From: Pseudomonas orientalis
GTDB lineage: Bacteria > Pseudomonadota > Gammaproteobacteria > Pseudomonadales > Pseudomonadaceae
Direction: 5' to 3'
Assembly: GCF_022807995.1 (NCBI RefSeq)
Contig: NZ_CP094351.1
Span: forward strand, 246,501-310,500
DNA: 64,000 bases
A program made the translations under genes and the position numbers. Under the pieces are notes generated by a model, which worked only from the letters and a program-made list of their open reading frames with translations, was not told the origin of the DNA and searched no databases. Below, piece after piece: positions 54,011 through 64,000 of the stretch. The stretch's first letter is position 1, and every line of letters starts with the position of its first letter.

Positions 54011-54128
54011 TGAAAGTGAGCACTTGACGAGTTACAGAGCGTGTCGTGAGCCGCATTTTTTCCATAGGAAAAATCTTGAAATCAACGGGTTTTTCTCCAT
54101 TCAAACGCAGCGGGGCAGTGCAGACGGG

Positions 54129-54148
54129 AATCGCCATTTGAGGCGATT
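54129..54148 (-). terminator. Hairpin just after tauD
   Basis: AATCGCC/GGCGATT stem with a six-base loop, starting 4 bases past the tauD stop. No T run follows on the minus strand, so termination is uncertain. Confidence 0.35.
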
Positions 54149-54151
54149 GGA

Positions 54152-54988
54152 TTAAAACGGCACATCGCCCAGGATGGTGGCCCGGTGCATGACGCGGCGC
54201 TGTGGACGGTAGTCATCCACCGCGTAATGCTGGGTCACGCGGTTATCCCAGAACGCCACGTCATTTTCCTGCCAGCGCCAGCGAATAGTGAACTCCGGGC
54301 GGGTGGCGTGAGCAAACAGCAGCTTGAGAATCGCCTCGCTTTCGGCCAGTTCCAGTTCATTGATTCGGATGGTGAAGCCATCGTTGACGAACAGCGATTT
54401 GCGGCCGCTGATGGGGTGTGTGCGTATCACAGGATGTGACAGCGGCGGGTTTTTCCGACGGGTTTCTTCCCAGCGCGCCAGGTCTTCGGCGGTATTGCCG
54501 AAGCGCTCCAGTGGAAAGGACTTGGTGAAGTCGTGGGTCGCGGTGAGGCCGTCGAGCAGCGCCTTCAACGGCTCGGACAACGCGTCGTACGCCGCGATAC
54601 CACTGGCCCACAAGGTATCCCCTCCGAATGCAGGCAACAGCTTGGCACTGAGCACCGCGCCGAGGGCCGGGGTGGGCAGGAAGGTCACGTCGGTGTGCCA
54701 CACGGCGTTGTCACGCACATCGGTGACGGCGGTGTCGAGGATCAGCACTTCGGGCTGTTCCGGCACGTTGGGGTAGATCGGATGGATGTGCAGGTCACCG
54801 AAGTTCGCCGCGAACCGTGCCTGCTGCTGCGGGGTGATCGGCTGGTCACGGAAGAACAGCACCGAATGCTTGAGGAGCGCGTGTTCGATGGCTTCGCGCT
54901 CCTCAGAATTCAGCGCCCGGGTGATATCCACGCCACTGATCTGGGCGCCGAGCGCGGTGCTTATTGGGGTAACGGTCAGGCTGCTCAT
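54152..54988 (-). CDS. tauD: Taurine dioxygenase
   Basis: Fe(II)/2-oxoglutarate dioxygenase of 278 residues that converts taurine to aminoacetaldehyde and sulfite. The iron ligands are in [11 protein letters not shown] and in TQHYAVDDY, with the 2-oxoglutarate Arg in [11 protein letters not shown]. Start ATG 54988 chosen because the upstream extension overlaps tauC (ends 55003). It is the last gene of tauABCD, 14 bases after tauC. Confidence 0.9.
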   Translation of the reverse strand: MSSLTVTPISTALGAQISGVDITRALNSEEREAIEHALLKHSVLFFRDQPITPQQQARFAANFGDLHIHPIYPNVPEQPEVLILDTAVTDVRDNAVWHTDVTFLPTPALGAVLSAKLLPAFGGDTLWASGIAAYDALSEPLKALLDGLTATHDFTKSFPLERFGNTAEDLARWEETRRKNPPLSHPVIRTHPISGRKSLFVNDGFTIRINELELAESEAILKLLFAHATRPEFTIRWRWQENDVAFWDNRVTQHYAVDDYRPQRRVMHRATILGDVPF

Positions 54989-55002
54989 TGTGTGTTCATC
55001 AC

Positions 55003-55839
55003 TCAGTGTGCCTGGCCATGCCACGGCACTAATTTACGCTGCAGGGCGCGCAGGCCCATTTCCATGGCGAAGGCAATCAGCGCGATCACCAGAATGCCCA
55101 GGACCACGACGTCGGTGACCAGGAACTGCGCCGCCGACTGCACCATGAAGCCCAGGCCGCTGGTGGCGGCGATCAGTTCGGCGGCAACCAGGGTCGACCA
55201 ACCCACGCCCAGGCCGATGCGTACCCCGGTGAGAATGTCGGGCAGGGCGCTGGGCAGGATTACATGACGGATCAGTTGGGCACGGGTGGCGCCCAGCGAC
55301 TGCGCAGCGCGCAACTTGGCCGGGTCGACCGTGCGTACGCCGGTGGCGGTGGCGATGGCAATCGGCGCAAAAATCGCCAGGTAAATCAGCAGCACCTTGG
55401 ACAGCTCGCCGATGCCGCACCAGATCACGATCAGCGGCAGATAGGCCAGTGGCGGGATTGGCCGGTAAAACTCGATCAGCGGGTCGAGAATGCCGCGGGC
55501 GATACGGTTGGCGCCGATGGCAATCCCCACCGGCACGGCGGTCAGCACTGCAAAGCCCAGGCCCAGACCGATGCGGCTGAGGCTCGCGCCCAGATGCTGC
55601 CAAAGGGTCGAATCCATGTAGCCGGCTGTTGCCAGCAACCAGCCTTTTTGCAGTACGGCCGATGGCGGCGGCAGGAACAGTGGCTCGATCAGGCCGGTGG
55701 CGGTTACCGTCCACCAGACAGCGAGCAAGGCCGCCAGAGTCAGTACGCTGATCCACCGTGTGCTCAGGCTGCTGCGTTGCGGAATCACCCCATGCGCCAG
55801 CGGCTTGGTCGCTGTGGCGGGAAGTTCATAGCTGCTCAT
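55003..55839 (-). CDS. tauC: Taurine ABC transporter permease
   Basis: SsuC/TauC permease of 278 residues with six membrane segments and the coupling loop [20 protein letters not shown] (about 178-197). A polar N-terminal stretch of about 28 residues precedes the first helix. Overlaps tauB by 4 bases (ATGA). Confidence 0.92.
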   Translation of the reverse strand: MSSYELPATATKPLAHGVIPQRSSLSTRWISVLTLAALLAVWWTVTATGLIEPLFLPPPSAVLQKGWLLATAGYMDSTLWQHLGASLSRIGLGLGFAVLTAVPVGIAIGANRIARGILDPLIEFYRPIPPLAYLPLIVIWCGIGELSKVLLIYLAIFAPIAIATATGVRTVDPAKLRAAQSLGATRAQLIRHVILPSALPDILTGVRIGLGVGWSTLVAAELIAATSGLGFMVQSAAQFLVTDVVVLGILVIALIAFAMEMGLRALQRKLVPWHGQAH

Positions 55840-56615
55840 GCGGACACCTGCCGTTGCGAGAACACTTTACCGAGTACGTGTTCGCGGGTTTCGATAAAAC
55901 GCGGGTCAGACTTGATTGCCCGTGCCGATTCGCCGGCCGCGTAGCGTTGGCCAAAATCCAGCGACAGGCGCTCGACGATCTGGCCGGGGTTGGGCGCCAG
56001 CAGAATCAGGTCCGTGGCGAGAAACACCGCTTCTTCGATGTCGTGGGTGATCAGGAACACCGGCTTGGCCGTGCGTCGCCAGACTTGCAGCAGCAGTTCC
56101 TGCATCTGTTCGCGGGTGAAGGCATCGAGGGCGCCGAAGGGTTCGTCCATCAGCAATACGCGCGGGTCGGCCGCCAGGGCGCGGGCGAGGCCGACGCGTT
56201 GCTTCTGGCCGCCGGAGAGTTGCCAGATGCGGCGGCTGTCGAAACCGCTCAAGTCCACCAGCGCAAGCATTTCCCGGGCGCGCGCTTCACGTTGCGCCTT
56301 CGGCACGCCGGCCAGTTCCAGGCCGAAGGCGACGTTGGCCAGCACGTCCTGCCAGGGCAGCAGGGCATCGTCCTGAAACACCACGCCGCGTTCGGCGCTC
56401 GGGCCTTTGACCGGTACGCCATCCAGGGTAATGCGCCCGGCGCTGGGCTCGACAAAGCCGGCAATCAGGTTCAACAGCGAAGTCTTGCCACTGCCGGAGG
56501 GGCCCAGGGCCACCAGCAATTGCCGGGGGCCAAGCTCGAGTGAAATATCCGCCAGTACCGGTTCCGGGGCGCCTGGGTACTGTGCGCTGATGCGCTCCAG
56601 TTGTAGCAAGGCCAT
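55836..56615 (-). CDS. tauB: Taurine ABC transporter ATP-binding protein
   Basis: A 259-residue ATPase: Walker [10 protein letters not shown] (about 38-46), Q-loop [13 protein letters not shown], signature LSGGQKQR, Walker [16 protein letters not shown]. It lies 17 bases after tauA. Confidence 0.92.
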   Translation of the reverse strand: MALLQLERISAQYPGAPEPVLADISLELGPRQLLVALGPSGSGKTSLLNLIAGFVEPSAGRITLDGVPVKGPSAERGVVFQDDALLPWQDVLANVAFGLELAGVPKAQREARAREMLALVDLSGFDSRRIWQLSGGQKQRVGLARALAADPRVLLMDEPFGALDAFTREQMQELLLQVWRRTAKPVFLITHDIEEAVFLATDLILLAPNPGQIVERLSLDFGQRYAAGESARAIKSDPRFIETREHVLGKVFSQRQVSA

Positions 56616-56632
56616 CGCAATGAACTCCTTGA

Positions 56633-57610
56633 TCAGTGAGTGATGAACTTGGCGCTGACGTAAGGGGCGTAGTCCGGCAGCACCGCGTCGACCTTGCCTT
56701 GCTCCTTGAGGAACGCGGCGGTATCGGTGACAGCCTGGGTGGTCGGTGCGCCCAGCAGGGTGACCTGGTCAGCGGCCAGCGGGTAGACATTGCCTTGCAG
56801 CAACAGCGGAATGTCGCTGGCCTTGGCGCCGGAGAGCTTCACCAGCTTGTCGATGTTGGTTTTGTCGGCGAGCCAGGCTTGTGGGTCTTTGCGGTAGGCG
56901 GCATAGGCATCCAGCGTGACTTTGGCGAAGGCTGTGACGATTTCCGGATGCTTCTCGGCGAAGTCCTTGCGCACAATCCAGGCATCGAAGGTCGGCGCGC
57001 CGAACTTGGCCAGTTCGCCGGAGGTGATCAGCACCTTGCCGTTTTCCTTGGCCACGCCCAGGGCCGGGTCCCACACATAGGTCGCGTCGATATCGCCGCG
57101 CTTCCAGGCGGCGATGATGGCCGGCGGTGCGAGGTTGAGGATGGTGACTTTCGAGGGATCGATGTTCCAGTGCTTCAGCGCGGCGAGCAGGCTGTAGTGA
57201 CCGGTGGACACGAACGGCACGGCGATCTTCTTGCCGACCAGGTCCTGAGGGCTGTTGATCCCGGAACCGTCGCGCGCCACCAGGGCTTCGGCGCCGCCGA
57301 TCTGGGTGGCGATCAGGAAGGTCTGCACCGGCACGTTGCGCGTGATCGCAGCGGTCAGTGGGCTGGAACCGAGGTAGCCGATCTGCACGTCACCCGAGGC
57401 GATGGCGGCAATGATATCGGCGCCATTGTCGAATTTGCGCCAGTCGATGCTGGCGTGGGTGGCTTTTTCATAAGCACCGTCGGCTTGGGCGACTTTCGCC
57501 GGGTCCACGGTGGTCTGGTATGCAACGGTCACATCCGCCGCCTGGGCAAACAGGCTGGCACCGGCCAGGGACAACGCCGCCAGCAAGCGCAGTGGGGAAG
57601 ACAGTTTCAA
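56633..57610 (-). CDS. tauA: Taurine-binding periplasmic protein
   Basis: A 325-residue binding protein with signal peptide ([27 protein letters not shown]). The segments [38 protein letters not shown] and [21 protein letters not shown] are characteristic of TauA. It heads tauABCD. Upstream (57611-57748) is an A+T-rich region with ATAAATAACATTTTCG, in keeping with sulfur-starvation control, not proven. Confidence 0.92.
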   Translation of the reverse strand: MKLSSPLRLLAALSLAGASLFAQAADVTVAYQTTVDPAKVAQADGAYEKATHASIDWRKFDNGADIIAAIASGDVQIGYLGSSPLTAAITRNVPVQTFLIATQIGGAEALVARDGSGINSPQDLVGKKIAVPFVSTGHYSLLAALKHWNIDPSKVTILNLAPPAIIAAWKRGDIDATYVWDPALGVAKENGKVLITSGELAKFGAPTFDAWIVRKDFAEKHPEIVTAFAKVTLDAYAAYRKDPQAWLADKTNIDKLVKLSGAKASDIPLLLQGNVYPLAADQVTLLGAPTTQAVTDTAAFLKEQGKVDAVLPDYAPYVSAKFITH

Positions 57611-57748
57611 GGGGAAGCTCCTCAGTCAGGCGGCCAGGGGGGCGGCGTGTGAGGAGACTAAATGATCTAAGAATCCGAAAATAAATAACATTTTCGAATT
57701 AGCTTATGAGAACAATGTGAAGCGAGTCTCAAGCCTGATGGATATCAA

Positions 57749-57839
57749 ATGTGGGAGGGGGCTTGCCCCCGATGGCGGTGGTTCAGTCACTGACTGAGTG
57801 GCTGACACACTGCTATCGGGGGCAAGCCCCCTCCCACAT
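57749..57839. repeat. REP doublet (long form)
   Basis: Inverted REP pair between the tauA promoter and the gshA stop, which is 5 bases away. Confidence 0.92.
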
Positions 57840-57844
57840 AAAGC

Positions 57845-59428
57845 TCAGTTGCTGATGGCTAGAATGCTCGCCTGGTACGACCCGACAAATACATCGAAAT
57901 CGCCCACTTCGTTCTGCTCTAGTTCGGCCTGCTGAGCCAGCGACGTACGCGCCAGTTCTTCAAAGCGCGCTTGTTCCTCGGCCGGCAGCGGTTCCTTGCG
58001 GAAGTACTCGGCATGCACCTCGCTCTGATGCAGCGAGAATTGCGCAAAGCTTTCCTTGCGTTCGGCCATTGTCGCCAGCACCTGGGCCGAGGGCGTCAGG
58101 GACGGGTCTTTGACCTTGGCCAACTGGGCGTCCAGTGCTTCACTGTGTTCGGTGATGCCGTGACTCTCATCGAGCAGGGCTGCCAGAGGGGCGATCTTCT
58201 CCAATAGCTCCGCCGCCCATTCCTTCATATCCACCGCCTGGCCGTCACGCTGCAATTGCAGGCCCGGACGGCGACCCTCCTTGACCACGCTGAGGAAGTT
58301 GGAGGTGGCATTGCCGCACTCGTTATTGGCAAACAGCGGACTGTCGTTCAGCGCGCAGTACAGCAGGAACGCGTCGAGAAAGCGCGACTCCGGCAGATCG
58401 ATACCCATCGGCAGGAACGGGTTGATGTCCAGACAGCGCACTTCGATGTACTGGATGCCGCGCGCCATCAGCGCCTGAATCGGCCGCTCGCCGGTATAGG
58501 TCACGCGCTTGGGGCGGATGTTGGAGTAGTACTCGTTTTCGATCTGCAGGATATTGGTATTGAGCTGCACCCATTCACCGTCCTTGTGCGTGCCGACTTC
58601 GACATAGGGCGCGTAGGGCGTTGCTACCGCTTCGCGCAGGCTGTCGGTGTAGCTGGCCAGGTCGTTGTAGCACGGCGTCAGGCCGGCCTGGGCGTTGCTC
58701 TGGTAACCCAGGTCGCTCATGCGCAGACTCGTGGCGTACGGCAGGTACAAGGTGTCGGCGTCGAGCACTTCAAGCTGGTGCGAACGGCCGCGCAGGAAGC
58801 CTGCATCCAGGGCCGGCGAGGCGCCGAACAGGTACATCAACAGCCAGCTGTAGCGCCGGAAGTTGCGGATCAGCGCGATATAGGCGGTGGATTGATAGTC
58901 GCGGTCTGTGCCGACAAAGCCTTCGGCTTCCTTGAGCAACGGCCACAGCTGTTCCGGCAGCGAAAAGTTGTAATGAATGCCGGCGATGCACTGCATGCTC
59001 TTGCCATAGCGCAGGGCCAGGCCCTTGCGGTAAACGTACTTGAGCTGCCCGATATTGGAGGTGCCGTAGTAGGCAATCGGAATATCTTCCTCGGCCGGCA
59101 GCGGGCACGGCATCGAGGGGCTCCACAGGTATTCGCTGCCCAGTTTGGTGTAGGCAAAGCGATGGATCTTGTCCAGGCTGCTCAGGGTATCGGCCGGGTT
59201 GGGCAGCGCGGGAGTGATGAACTCCAGCAGCGATTCCGAGTAGTCGGTGGTGATCTGTTCGTGCGTCAACGCGGCGCCCAGGGCTTCCGGATGCGGCGTC
59301 TGGGCCAGGCGACCCTCACCGGTGACGCGCAGGCATTCACGCTCGATGCCATGCAGGCAGTGCTCTAGCAGGGAGAGGTGTTCGCGCTTGCCGAGCAGAG
59401 CCAGGCGGCGGTTGAGAAGTTCGCTCAA
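57845..59428 (-). CDS. gshA: Glutamate-cysteine ligase, type 1
   Basis: First enzyme of glutathione synthesis, ATP-dependent joining of glutamate and cysteine; about 527 residues, as in other pseudomonads. The N-terminal [46 protein letters not shown] and [16 protein letters not shown] segments are diagnostic of the E. coli-type enzyme. The start is probably TTG at 59428, since AAGGA lies 7 bases before it and this gives the expected [13 protein letters not shown] terminus; a GTG at 59443 is the alternative. Confidence 0.92.
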   Translation of the reverse strand: MSELLNRRLALLGKREHLSLLEHCLHGIERECLRVTGEGRLAQTPHPEALGAALTHEQITTDYSESLLEFITPALPNPADTLSSLDKIHRFAYTKLGSEYLWSPSMPCPLPAEEDIPIAYYGTSNIGQLKYVYRKGLALRYGKSMQCIAGIHYNFSLPEQLWPLLKEAEGFVGTDRDYQSTAYIALIRNFRRYSWLLMYLFGASPALDAGFLRGRSHQLEVLDADTLYLPYATSLRMSDLGYQSNAQAGLTPCYNDLASYTDSLREAVATPYAPYVEVGTHKDGEWVQLNTNILQIENEYYSNIRPKRVTYTGERPIQALMARGIQYIEVRCLDINPFLPMGIDLPESRFLDAFLLYCALNDSPLFANNECGNATSNFLSVVKEGRRPGLQLQRDGQAVDMKEWAAELLEKIAPLAALLDESHGITEHSEALDAQLAKVKDPSLTPSAQVLATMAERKESFAQFSLHQSEVHAEYFRKEPLPAEEQARFEELARTSLAQQAELEQNEVGDFDVFVGSYQASILAISN

Positions 59429-59642
59429 GTTGGATTCCTTCACGCGTCAGTCGCCCCAATATGGGGGTGGGCAAGACGGTCTACAAGGGTGAAGTTGAAA
59501 CTGGCGTGATCGCCTGGTTCTGAGTCGATATGACCCGCTCTGAATATGCCTACTTCACTCCATGAATTGGGCTACAGCGCAGCGAGAAAATTCCGACGCT
59601 GTTGTCACAGCGCCGAAATTAACTCAAATCAGGGGCAGGGAG

Positions 59643-60026
59643 CTATAGGACAGCGAACGTGCCCTGTGCTTTTGCGACAAGTCTTTCGTCCTGGTACACG
59701 TCGGCCTCGACCACCAGGGTGCGCCTGCCGGCGTGGATCACCCGGCTGGTGCACAGCACGTCACCGTCTTCAACAGCGCGGATATAGTTGATCTTGCATT
59801 CGATGGTGGCGCTCTGCTGGTCGAACCCATGGGTGCTGGAGCAGGCCAGACCCATGGTGATGTCCACCAGGCTGAAAATCGCGCCGCCGTGCAGCTTGCC
59901 CCCGCGATTGCGCAACTGCGGGGCCAGGCTCAGGGCCACCTCGGCCACGCCTGCGTCCAGGCGCTGCAGGCGGCAGCCGATCAGTTCGCTGAACGCGCTC
60001 TGGGTCAAACCGGCCGGAATATCCAT
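59643..60026 (-). CDS. PaaI-type hotdog thioesterase
   Basis: A 127-residue hotdog-fold thioesterase. The family motif RNRGGKLHGGAIFSLVDITMG (spanning about 40-60) contains the His-Gly-Gly turn and the catalytic Asp. The start overlaps the tex stop by one base (TGATG), so it is translated from the tex message. Acyl-CoA substrate unknown. Confidence 0.87.
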   Translation of the reverse strand: MDIPAGLTQSAFSELIGCRLQRLDAGVAEVALSLAPQLRNRGGKLHGGAIFSLVDITMGLACSSTHGFDQQSATIECKINYIRAVEDGDVLCTSRVIHAGRRTLVVEADVYQDERLVAKAQGTFAVL

Positions 60027-62350
60027 CAGCGCTTCTTCAACTGCTTGGCGTTGGCGAACAGCGAGGCCATGGCGTTGTTGCTCGGTGCGGCGGTCGCGGT
60101 TTCCTTGCGCGGCGCAGTGTTCTGCGACGGGCGCGGTGCCGAGCCAGGGCGAGCGCCACGGGCGCCGTCGACTTTCTCGCCGGGGGTGTCGCTCATGCGC
60201 ATCGACAGGCCAACGCGTTTGCGCGGGATGTCGACTTCCATCACCTTGACCTTGACCACGTCACCGGCCTTCACCGCTTCGCGCGGGTCCTTGATGAATT
60301 TCTCCGAAAGCGCGGAGATATGCACCAGGCCGTCCTGATGCACGCCGATATCCACAAACGCGCCGAAGTTGGTCACGTTGGTGACCACGCCCTCGAGGAT
60401 CATGCCCGGTTGCAGGTCCTTCAGGTCCTCGACACCGTCCTGGAACTCGGCGGTCTTGAATTCCGGGCGCGGGTCGCGACCGGGCTTTTCCAGCTCTTGC
60501 AGGATGTCGGTAATGGTGGGCACGCCGAAGGTTTCGTCGGTGTACTTTTTCGGGTCAAGGCGCTTGAGGAACGCGGCATCGCCGATCAGCGAGCGGATGT
60601 CGCGATCGGTTTCGGCAGCAATGCGCTGGACCAGCGGATACGCTTCCGGGTGCACCGCCGAGGCGTCCAGCGGGTTATCACCGTTCATTACGCGCAGGAA
60701 ACCTGCAGCTTGCTCGAAGGTTTTTTCGCCCAGGCGCGCGACTTTTTTCAGCGCGGCGCGGGTTTTGAAGGCGCCGTTCTCGTCGCGGTGATTGACGATA
60801 TTCTGCGCGAGGGTAGCGTTCAGGCCGGAGATACGTGCCAGCAGCGCCACGGACGCGGTGTTCACGTCCACACCCACGGCGTTCACGCAGTCTTCCACCA
60901 CCGCATCCAGGCCACGCGCCAGCTTGAGCTGCGACACGTCGTGCTGGTACTGGCCGACGCCGATGGATTTGGGATCGATCTTCACCAGCTCGGCCAGCGG
61001 GTCCTGCAGGCGACGGGCAATGGACACGGCGCCACGGATGGACACGTCGAGGTCCGGGAACTCCTTGGACGCCAGCTCCGAGGCCGAGTACACCGAAGCC
61101 CCCGCCTCGGAGACCATGACCTTGGTCATTTTCATCGCCGGGTACTTTTTGATCAGCTCGGCGGCCAGCTTATCGGTTTCGCGGCTGGCGGTGCCGTTGC
61201 CGATGGCGATCAGGTCCACGCTGTGTTTGGCGCACAAGGCGGCCAGGATCGCCAGGGTCTGGTCCCACTTGTTGTGCGGCACGTGCGGGTAGACGGTGGC
61301 GTGATCCAGCAGCTTGCCGGTGGCATCGACCACCGCAACCTTGCACCCGGTGCGCAGGCCCGGGTCCAGGCCCAGGGTGGCGCGTGGACCCGCCGGTGCG
61401 GCCAGCAGCAGGTCATGCAGGTTGTGGGCGAATACGTTGATCGCCTCGGTTTCGGCGCCTTCACGCAGCTCGCCGAGCAGATCGGTTTCCAGGTGGGTGT
61501 AGAGCTTGACCTTCCAGGTCCAGCGCACGACTTCGCTGAGCCACTTGTCCGCAGGACGATTCTGATTCTGAATGCCGAATTGTTGACCGATCATGCCTTC
61601 GCACGGGTGCATGGTGCCCGGCAGCTCGTCACCGACTTTCAACGCAGAGCTGAGAATGCCCTCGTTGCGGCCACGGAAGATCGCCAGGGCGCGGTGGGAC
61701 GGCATGCTTTTGAGCGGTTCGTCGTGTTCGAAGTAATCGCGGAACTTGGCGCCTTCTTCCTCCTTGCCGGCGATGACGCGGGCGCTGAGGATGGCTTCCT
61801 GCTTCAGGTAAGTGCGCAGCTTTTCCAGCAGGCTGGCGTTTTCCGCGAAGCGTTCCATCAGGATGTACTTGGCGCCGTCAAGGGCGGCCTTGACGTCGGC
61901 GACGCCTTTTTCCGCGTCGATAAAACGCGCGGCTTCGGTTTCAGGCGTCAGCGACGGGTCGTTGAACAGGCCGTCGGCCAAGCCGCCCAGGCCGGCTTCC
62001 AAAGCGATCTGGCCCTTTGTACGACGTTTCTGTTTATACGGCAGGTAAAGGTCTTCGAGGCGGGTCTTGGTGTCGGCCAGCTTGATGTCGCGTTCCAGCT
62101 GCGGGGTCAATTTGCCTTGTTCCTCGATGCTGGCAAGGATACTGATACGCCGTTCGTCGAGTTCTCGCAGGTAGCGCAGGCGCTCTTCCAGGTGCCGCAG
62201 TTGGATGTCGTCGAGGCTGCCGGTCACTTCTTTTCGGTAACGGGCGATGAAGGGCACCGTGGAGCCTTCATCCAGTAGCGCGACGGCCGCTTCGACCTGT
62301 TGTGGGCGTACACCGAGTTCCTCGGCGATGCGGCTGTTGATGCTGTCCAT
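60026..62350 (-). CDS. tex: Tex RNA-binding transcription accessory protein
   Basis: A 774-residue Tex protein (start ATG 62350, ribosome site AGGTGG). Domains in order: an N-terminal helical region ([20 protein letters not shown]), a YqgF/RNase H-like domain with [20 protein letters not shown] near 330-349, helix-hairpin-helix segments ([20 protein letters not shown] near 508-527), and a C-terminal S1 domain ([20 protein letters not shown], about 648-667). A Lys-rich tail ends NAKQLKKR. A longer frame upstream is not needed. Confidence 0.94.
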   Translation of the reverse strand: MDSINSRIAEELGVRPQQVEAAVALLDEGSTVPFIARYRKEVTGSLDDIQLRHLEERLRYLRELDERRISILASIEEQGKLTPQLERDIKLADTKTRLEDLYLPYKQKRRTKGQIALEAGLGGLADGLFNDPSLTPETEAARFIDAEKGVADVKAALDGAKYILMERFAENASLLEKLRTYLKQEAILSARVIAGKEEEGAKFRDYFEHDEPLKSMPSHRALAIFRGRNEGILSSALKVGDELPGTMHPCEGMIGQQFGIQNQNRPADKWLSEVVRWTWKVKLYTHLETDLLGELREGAETEAINVFAHNLHDLLLAAPAGPRATLGLDPGLRTGCKVAVVDATGKLLDHATVYPHVPHNKWDQTLAILAALCAKHSVDLIAIGNGTASRETDKLAAELIKKYPAMKMTKVMVSEAGASVYSASELASKEFPDLDVSIRGAVSIARRLQDPLAELVKIDPKSIGVGQYQHDVSQLKLARGLDAVVEDCVNAVGVDVNTASVALLARISGLNATLAQNIVNHRDENGAFKTRAALKKVARLGEKTFEQAAGFLRVMNGDNPLDASAVHPEAYPLVQRIAAETDRDIRSLIGDAAFLKRLDPKKYTDETFGVPTITDILQELEKPGRDPRPEFKTAEFQDGVEDLKDLQPGMILEGVVTNVTNFGAFVDIGVHQDGLVHISALSEKFIKDPREAVKAGDVVKVKVMEVDIPRKRVGLSMRMSDTPGEKVDGARGARPGSAPRPSQNTAPRKETATAAPSNNAMASLFANAKQLKKR

Positions 62351-62706
62351 AAAACCACCTGAAATTCTGAAAAAGCGGCTCGCGGGCCCGGAAAACAAGG
62401 CCTTGCGAAGCTGGTTGAGCGGCCCCGACCGGCGCCGCTGCCTGGGCCAAGAGGCAGCCTGTTGACCCTCGAAATCGAAAAAACACCACATACGGGTAAA
62501 AAAAGCCCGGCAGTAAACGGTAACGATCTGACGTTGCCCTGCGCGAAGGCGCCGCATTATAACCAGCGTTCTACTCTTGGGGGCTACTGACCAGTGCTTG
62601 TAGGACACGGCTTGGCTGGTAGTAGAGGAAAAATCTGCTAACAATGCACACGGTGCGTATAACGGCAGCTAGGCCATAATGCGCGCCGAGATAAGAGGAG
62701 CATCTA
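62351..62706. promoter_or_regulatory. Divergent promoter region of tex and ompR
   Basis: 356 bases with no coding potential. A CATAAT-type -10 lies near 62672-62677 for ompR, whose leader contains AAGAGGAG. I see no repeats. Confidence 0.4.
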
Positions 62707-63447
62707 ATGAGCAGCACTGCACAAACTGCTGAAGGCGAAAAAATTCTCATCGTTGACGACGATCCAGGGCTGAGCAGCCTGCTGGAGCGTTTTTTCAACT
62801 CCAAAGGCTACCGGGCGCGCGCGGTGCCGAACACCGAGCAGATGGACCGCCTGTTGGGGCGCGAAGTGTTCAATCTGGTCGTGCTCGACCTGATGCTGCC
62901 CGGCGAGGATGGCCTGACCGCCTGCAAGCGTCTGCGCGGCGCGAACAACCAGATCCCGATCATCATGCTCACTGCCAAGGGCGATGAGCTGAGTCGCATC
63001 AAGGGCCTCGAACTGGGCGCCGATGACTACCTGGCCAAGCCGTTCAACCCTGACGAGTTGATGGCACGGGTCAAGGCCGTCTTGCGTCGCCAGGCACCGC
63101 CGGTACCGGGTGCGCCGGGCAGCGAAGACGAAAGCGTCACCTTCGGCGACTACGAGTTGTCCCTCGCCACCCGCGAGCTCAAGCGCGGCGACGAAGTGCA
63201 TATGCTGACCACCGGCGAATTCGCGGTGCTCAAAGCCTTGGTGATGAACGCTCGCCAGCCGCTGACCCGCGACAAGCTGATGAACCTGGCCCGTGGCCGC
63301 GAATGGGATGCCCTGGAGCGCTCCATCGACGTGCAGATCTCCCGACTGCGCCGGATGATCGAGCCGGACCCTTCCAAGCCGCGGTATATCCAGACGGTGT
63401 GGGGTGTGGGTTATGTGTTTGTGCCGGATGGCACCGCAACCAAGTGA
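62707..63447 (+). CDS. ompR: Osmolarity response regulator OmpR
   Basis: A 246-residue response regulator: receiver domain (VVLDLMLPGEDGLTACK with the phospho-Asp near 62, Lys in LAKPFNPDEL) and an OmpR-type winged helix (LTTGEFAVLKALVMNARQPL to SRLRRMIEPDPSKPRYIQTV). Compare the receiver-only protein at 2139-2504, which lacks the second half. It is followed after 116 bases by envZ. Controls porin and envelope genes. Confidence 0.94.
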   Translation: MSSTAQTAEGEKILIVDDDPGLSSLLERFFNSKGYRARAVPNTEQMDRLLGREVFNLVVLDLMLPGEDGLTACKRLRGANNQIPIIMLTAKGDELSRIKGLELGADDYLAKPFNPDELMARVKAVLRRQAPPVPGAPGSEDESVTFGDYELSLATRELKRGDEVHMLTTGEFAVLKALVMNARQPLTRDKLMNLARGREWDALERSIDVQISRLRRMIEPDPSKPRYIQTVWGVGYVFVPDGTATK

Positions 63448-63563
63448 CCGATGATTTGCAGGGACGGGCATCCGGCGTTTGATTCCATGAGGATCGACGA
63501 GGTGCCCGGCGTCTGCAATTCTGCGAGCGCCGCTCGTTCCTGCAAGGTGTCTAGCTGTCTCCT

Positions 63564-64000
63564 ATGAAAACCCCGCTGTGGTTCCCGCAAAGTTTCTTCT
63601 CCCGCACCCTTTGGCTGGTGCTGATCGTCGTTCTGTTTTCCAAGGCACTTACGCTGGTTTATTTGTTGATGAACGAGGACGTGCTGGTGGATCGGCAGTA
63701 CAGCCACGGCGTCGCCTTGACGTTGCGTGCCTACTGGGCCGTAGACCCCGAGAACCGTGAAAAGGTGGCCAAGGCCTCCACGCTGATCCGGGTCGACGGT
63801 GCCGGCGTGCCCGAGGGCGAGCAGCATTGGCCCTACAGTGAGATCTACCAGCGCCAGATGCAGGCGGAGCTGGGCGAGGACACCGAGGTGCGGCTGCGCA
63901 TGCACGTTTCGCCTGCGCTGTGGGTGAGGGCGCCCAGCCTGGGCGATGCCTGGATCAAGGTTCCGCTGTATCCGCATCCGCTGCGCGGGCAAAAAATCTG
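63564..64000 (+). CDS. envZ: Sensor kinase EnvZ, N-terminal part
   Basis: Partial; the right edge cuts it after about 145 residues. From the ATG at 63564 the protein has an N-terminal membrane segment (TLWLVLIVVLFSKALTLVYLL, at about 15-35, interrupted by nothing polar) and then a periplasmic sensor region. The kinase domains lie outside the window. The position after ompR identifies it. Confidence 0.85.
   Translation, partial: MKTPLWFPQSFFSRTLWLVLIVVLFSKALTLVYLLMNEDVLVDRQYSHGVALTLRAYWAVDPENREKVAKASTLIRVDGAGVPEGEQHWPYSEIYQRQMQAELGEDTEVRLRMHVSPALWVRAPSLGDAWIKVPLYPHPLRGQKI

Noticed and set aside
2520..57839. CRISPR array from the repeated 20-mers
   Set aside because: The repeats are scattered inverted pairs in separate intergenic gaps, not regularly spaced direct repeats, and no cas genes are present.
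60320..62278. A 652-residue open frame opposite tex
   Set aside because: Antisense shadow of a certain tex gene; composition atypical of a protein.

Overview
The window looks like a chromosomal segment of a Pseudomonas of the P. fluorescens group. It is G+C-rich, carries REP doublets of the GTGGGAGGGGGCTTGCCCCCGAT type at 13 intergenic sites, and contains recognisable Pseudomonas genes (ompR-envZ, tex, gshA, triABC, betT, sfnB). All identifications come from reading the protein and DNA sequence; no database search was run.

Layout. 0-5 kb: an Mpo1-like membrane protein cut by the window edge, a Crp/Fnr regulator, a periplasmic hydroxyisourate hydrolase with a GlcG-like protein, a receiver-only response regulator, and an AraC regulator divergent from a fatty acid desaturase. 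4.7-16 kb: a sulfate-ester module (AtsC, fused permease AtsB, AtsR, oxygenase AtsK, a formylglycine-type sulfatase, two LysR regulators and a TonB-dependent receptor). 16-20 kb: an MFS transporter with a LysR regulator, then tonB-exbB-exbD. 20-26 kb: a small serine hydrolase, an unusual sigma-54-type AAA+ protein, an orphan MetQ and a four-gene amino-acid/cystine ABC transporter. 26-32 kb: a TriABC-like RND efflux operon with two adaptors. 32-34 kb: a large secreted protein, possibly a glycoside hydrolase. 34-41 kb: methyltransferase, metI-metN-metQ, a flavin monooxygenase and two SfnB-type oxidoreductases. 41.5-47 kb: a duplicated-domain hypothetical protein, a cystine ABC transporter, D-cysteine desulfhydrase and serine acetyltransferase. 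47-51 kb: repeats, a choline transporter with a BetI-type operator, and an aldo-keto reductase. 51-54 kb: two low-G+C genes of unknown family. 54-57.6 kb: tauABCD. 57.8-64 kb: gshA, a thioesterase, tex, ompR and the start of envZ.

Much of 4.7-57.6 kb is one sulfur-scavenging neighbourhood. It can import and open sulfate esters, sulfonates, taurine, methionine and cystine, with its own TonB/ExbBD energy system and dedicated LysR regulators; gshA adjoins it as a consumer of cysteine. Several promoters share a CysB-like TATTCCTTAA or TTAGGAATATGC element.

The most unusual part is the two-gene minus-strand operon at 51335-53920. It is preceded by a near-perfect hrp box (GGAACG-N16-CCACTGA) 61 bases before the start codon, is poorer in G+C than its surroundings, and encodes proteins with type III secretion-like N-termini. 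Between them they hold three copies of one domain. The single copy in the second gene has a papain/calpain-type QGxxGxC active-site motif and a later His; the two copies in the first gene have lost these residues. I propose a HrpL-controlled type III effector pair, one a candidate cysteine protease and one a double pseudoenzyme.
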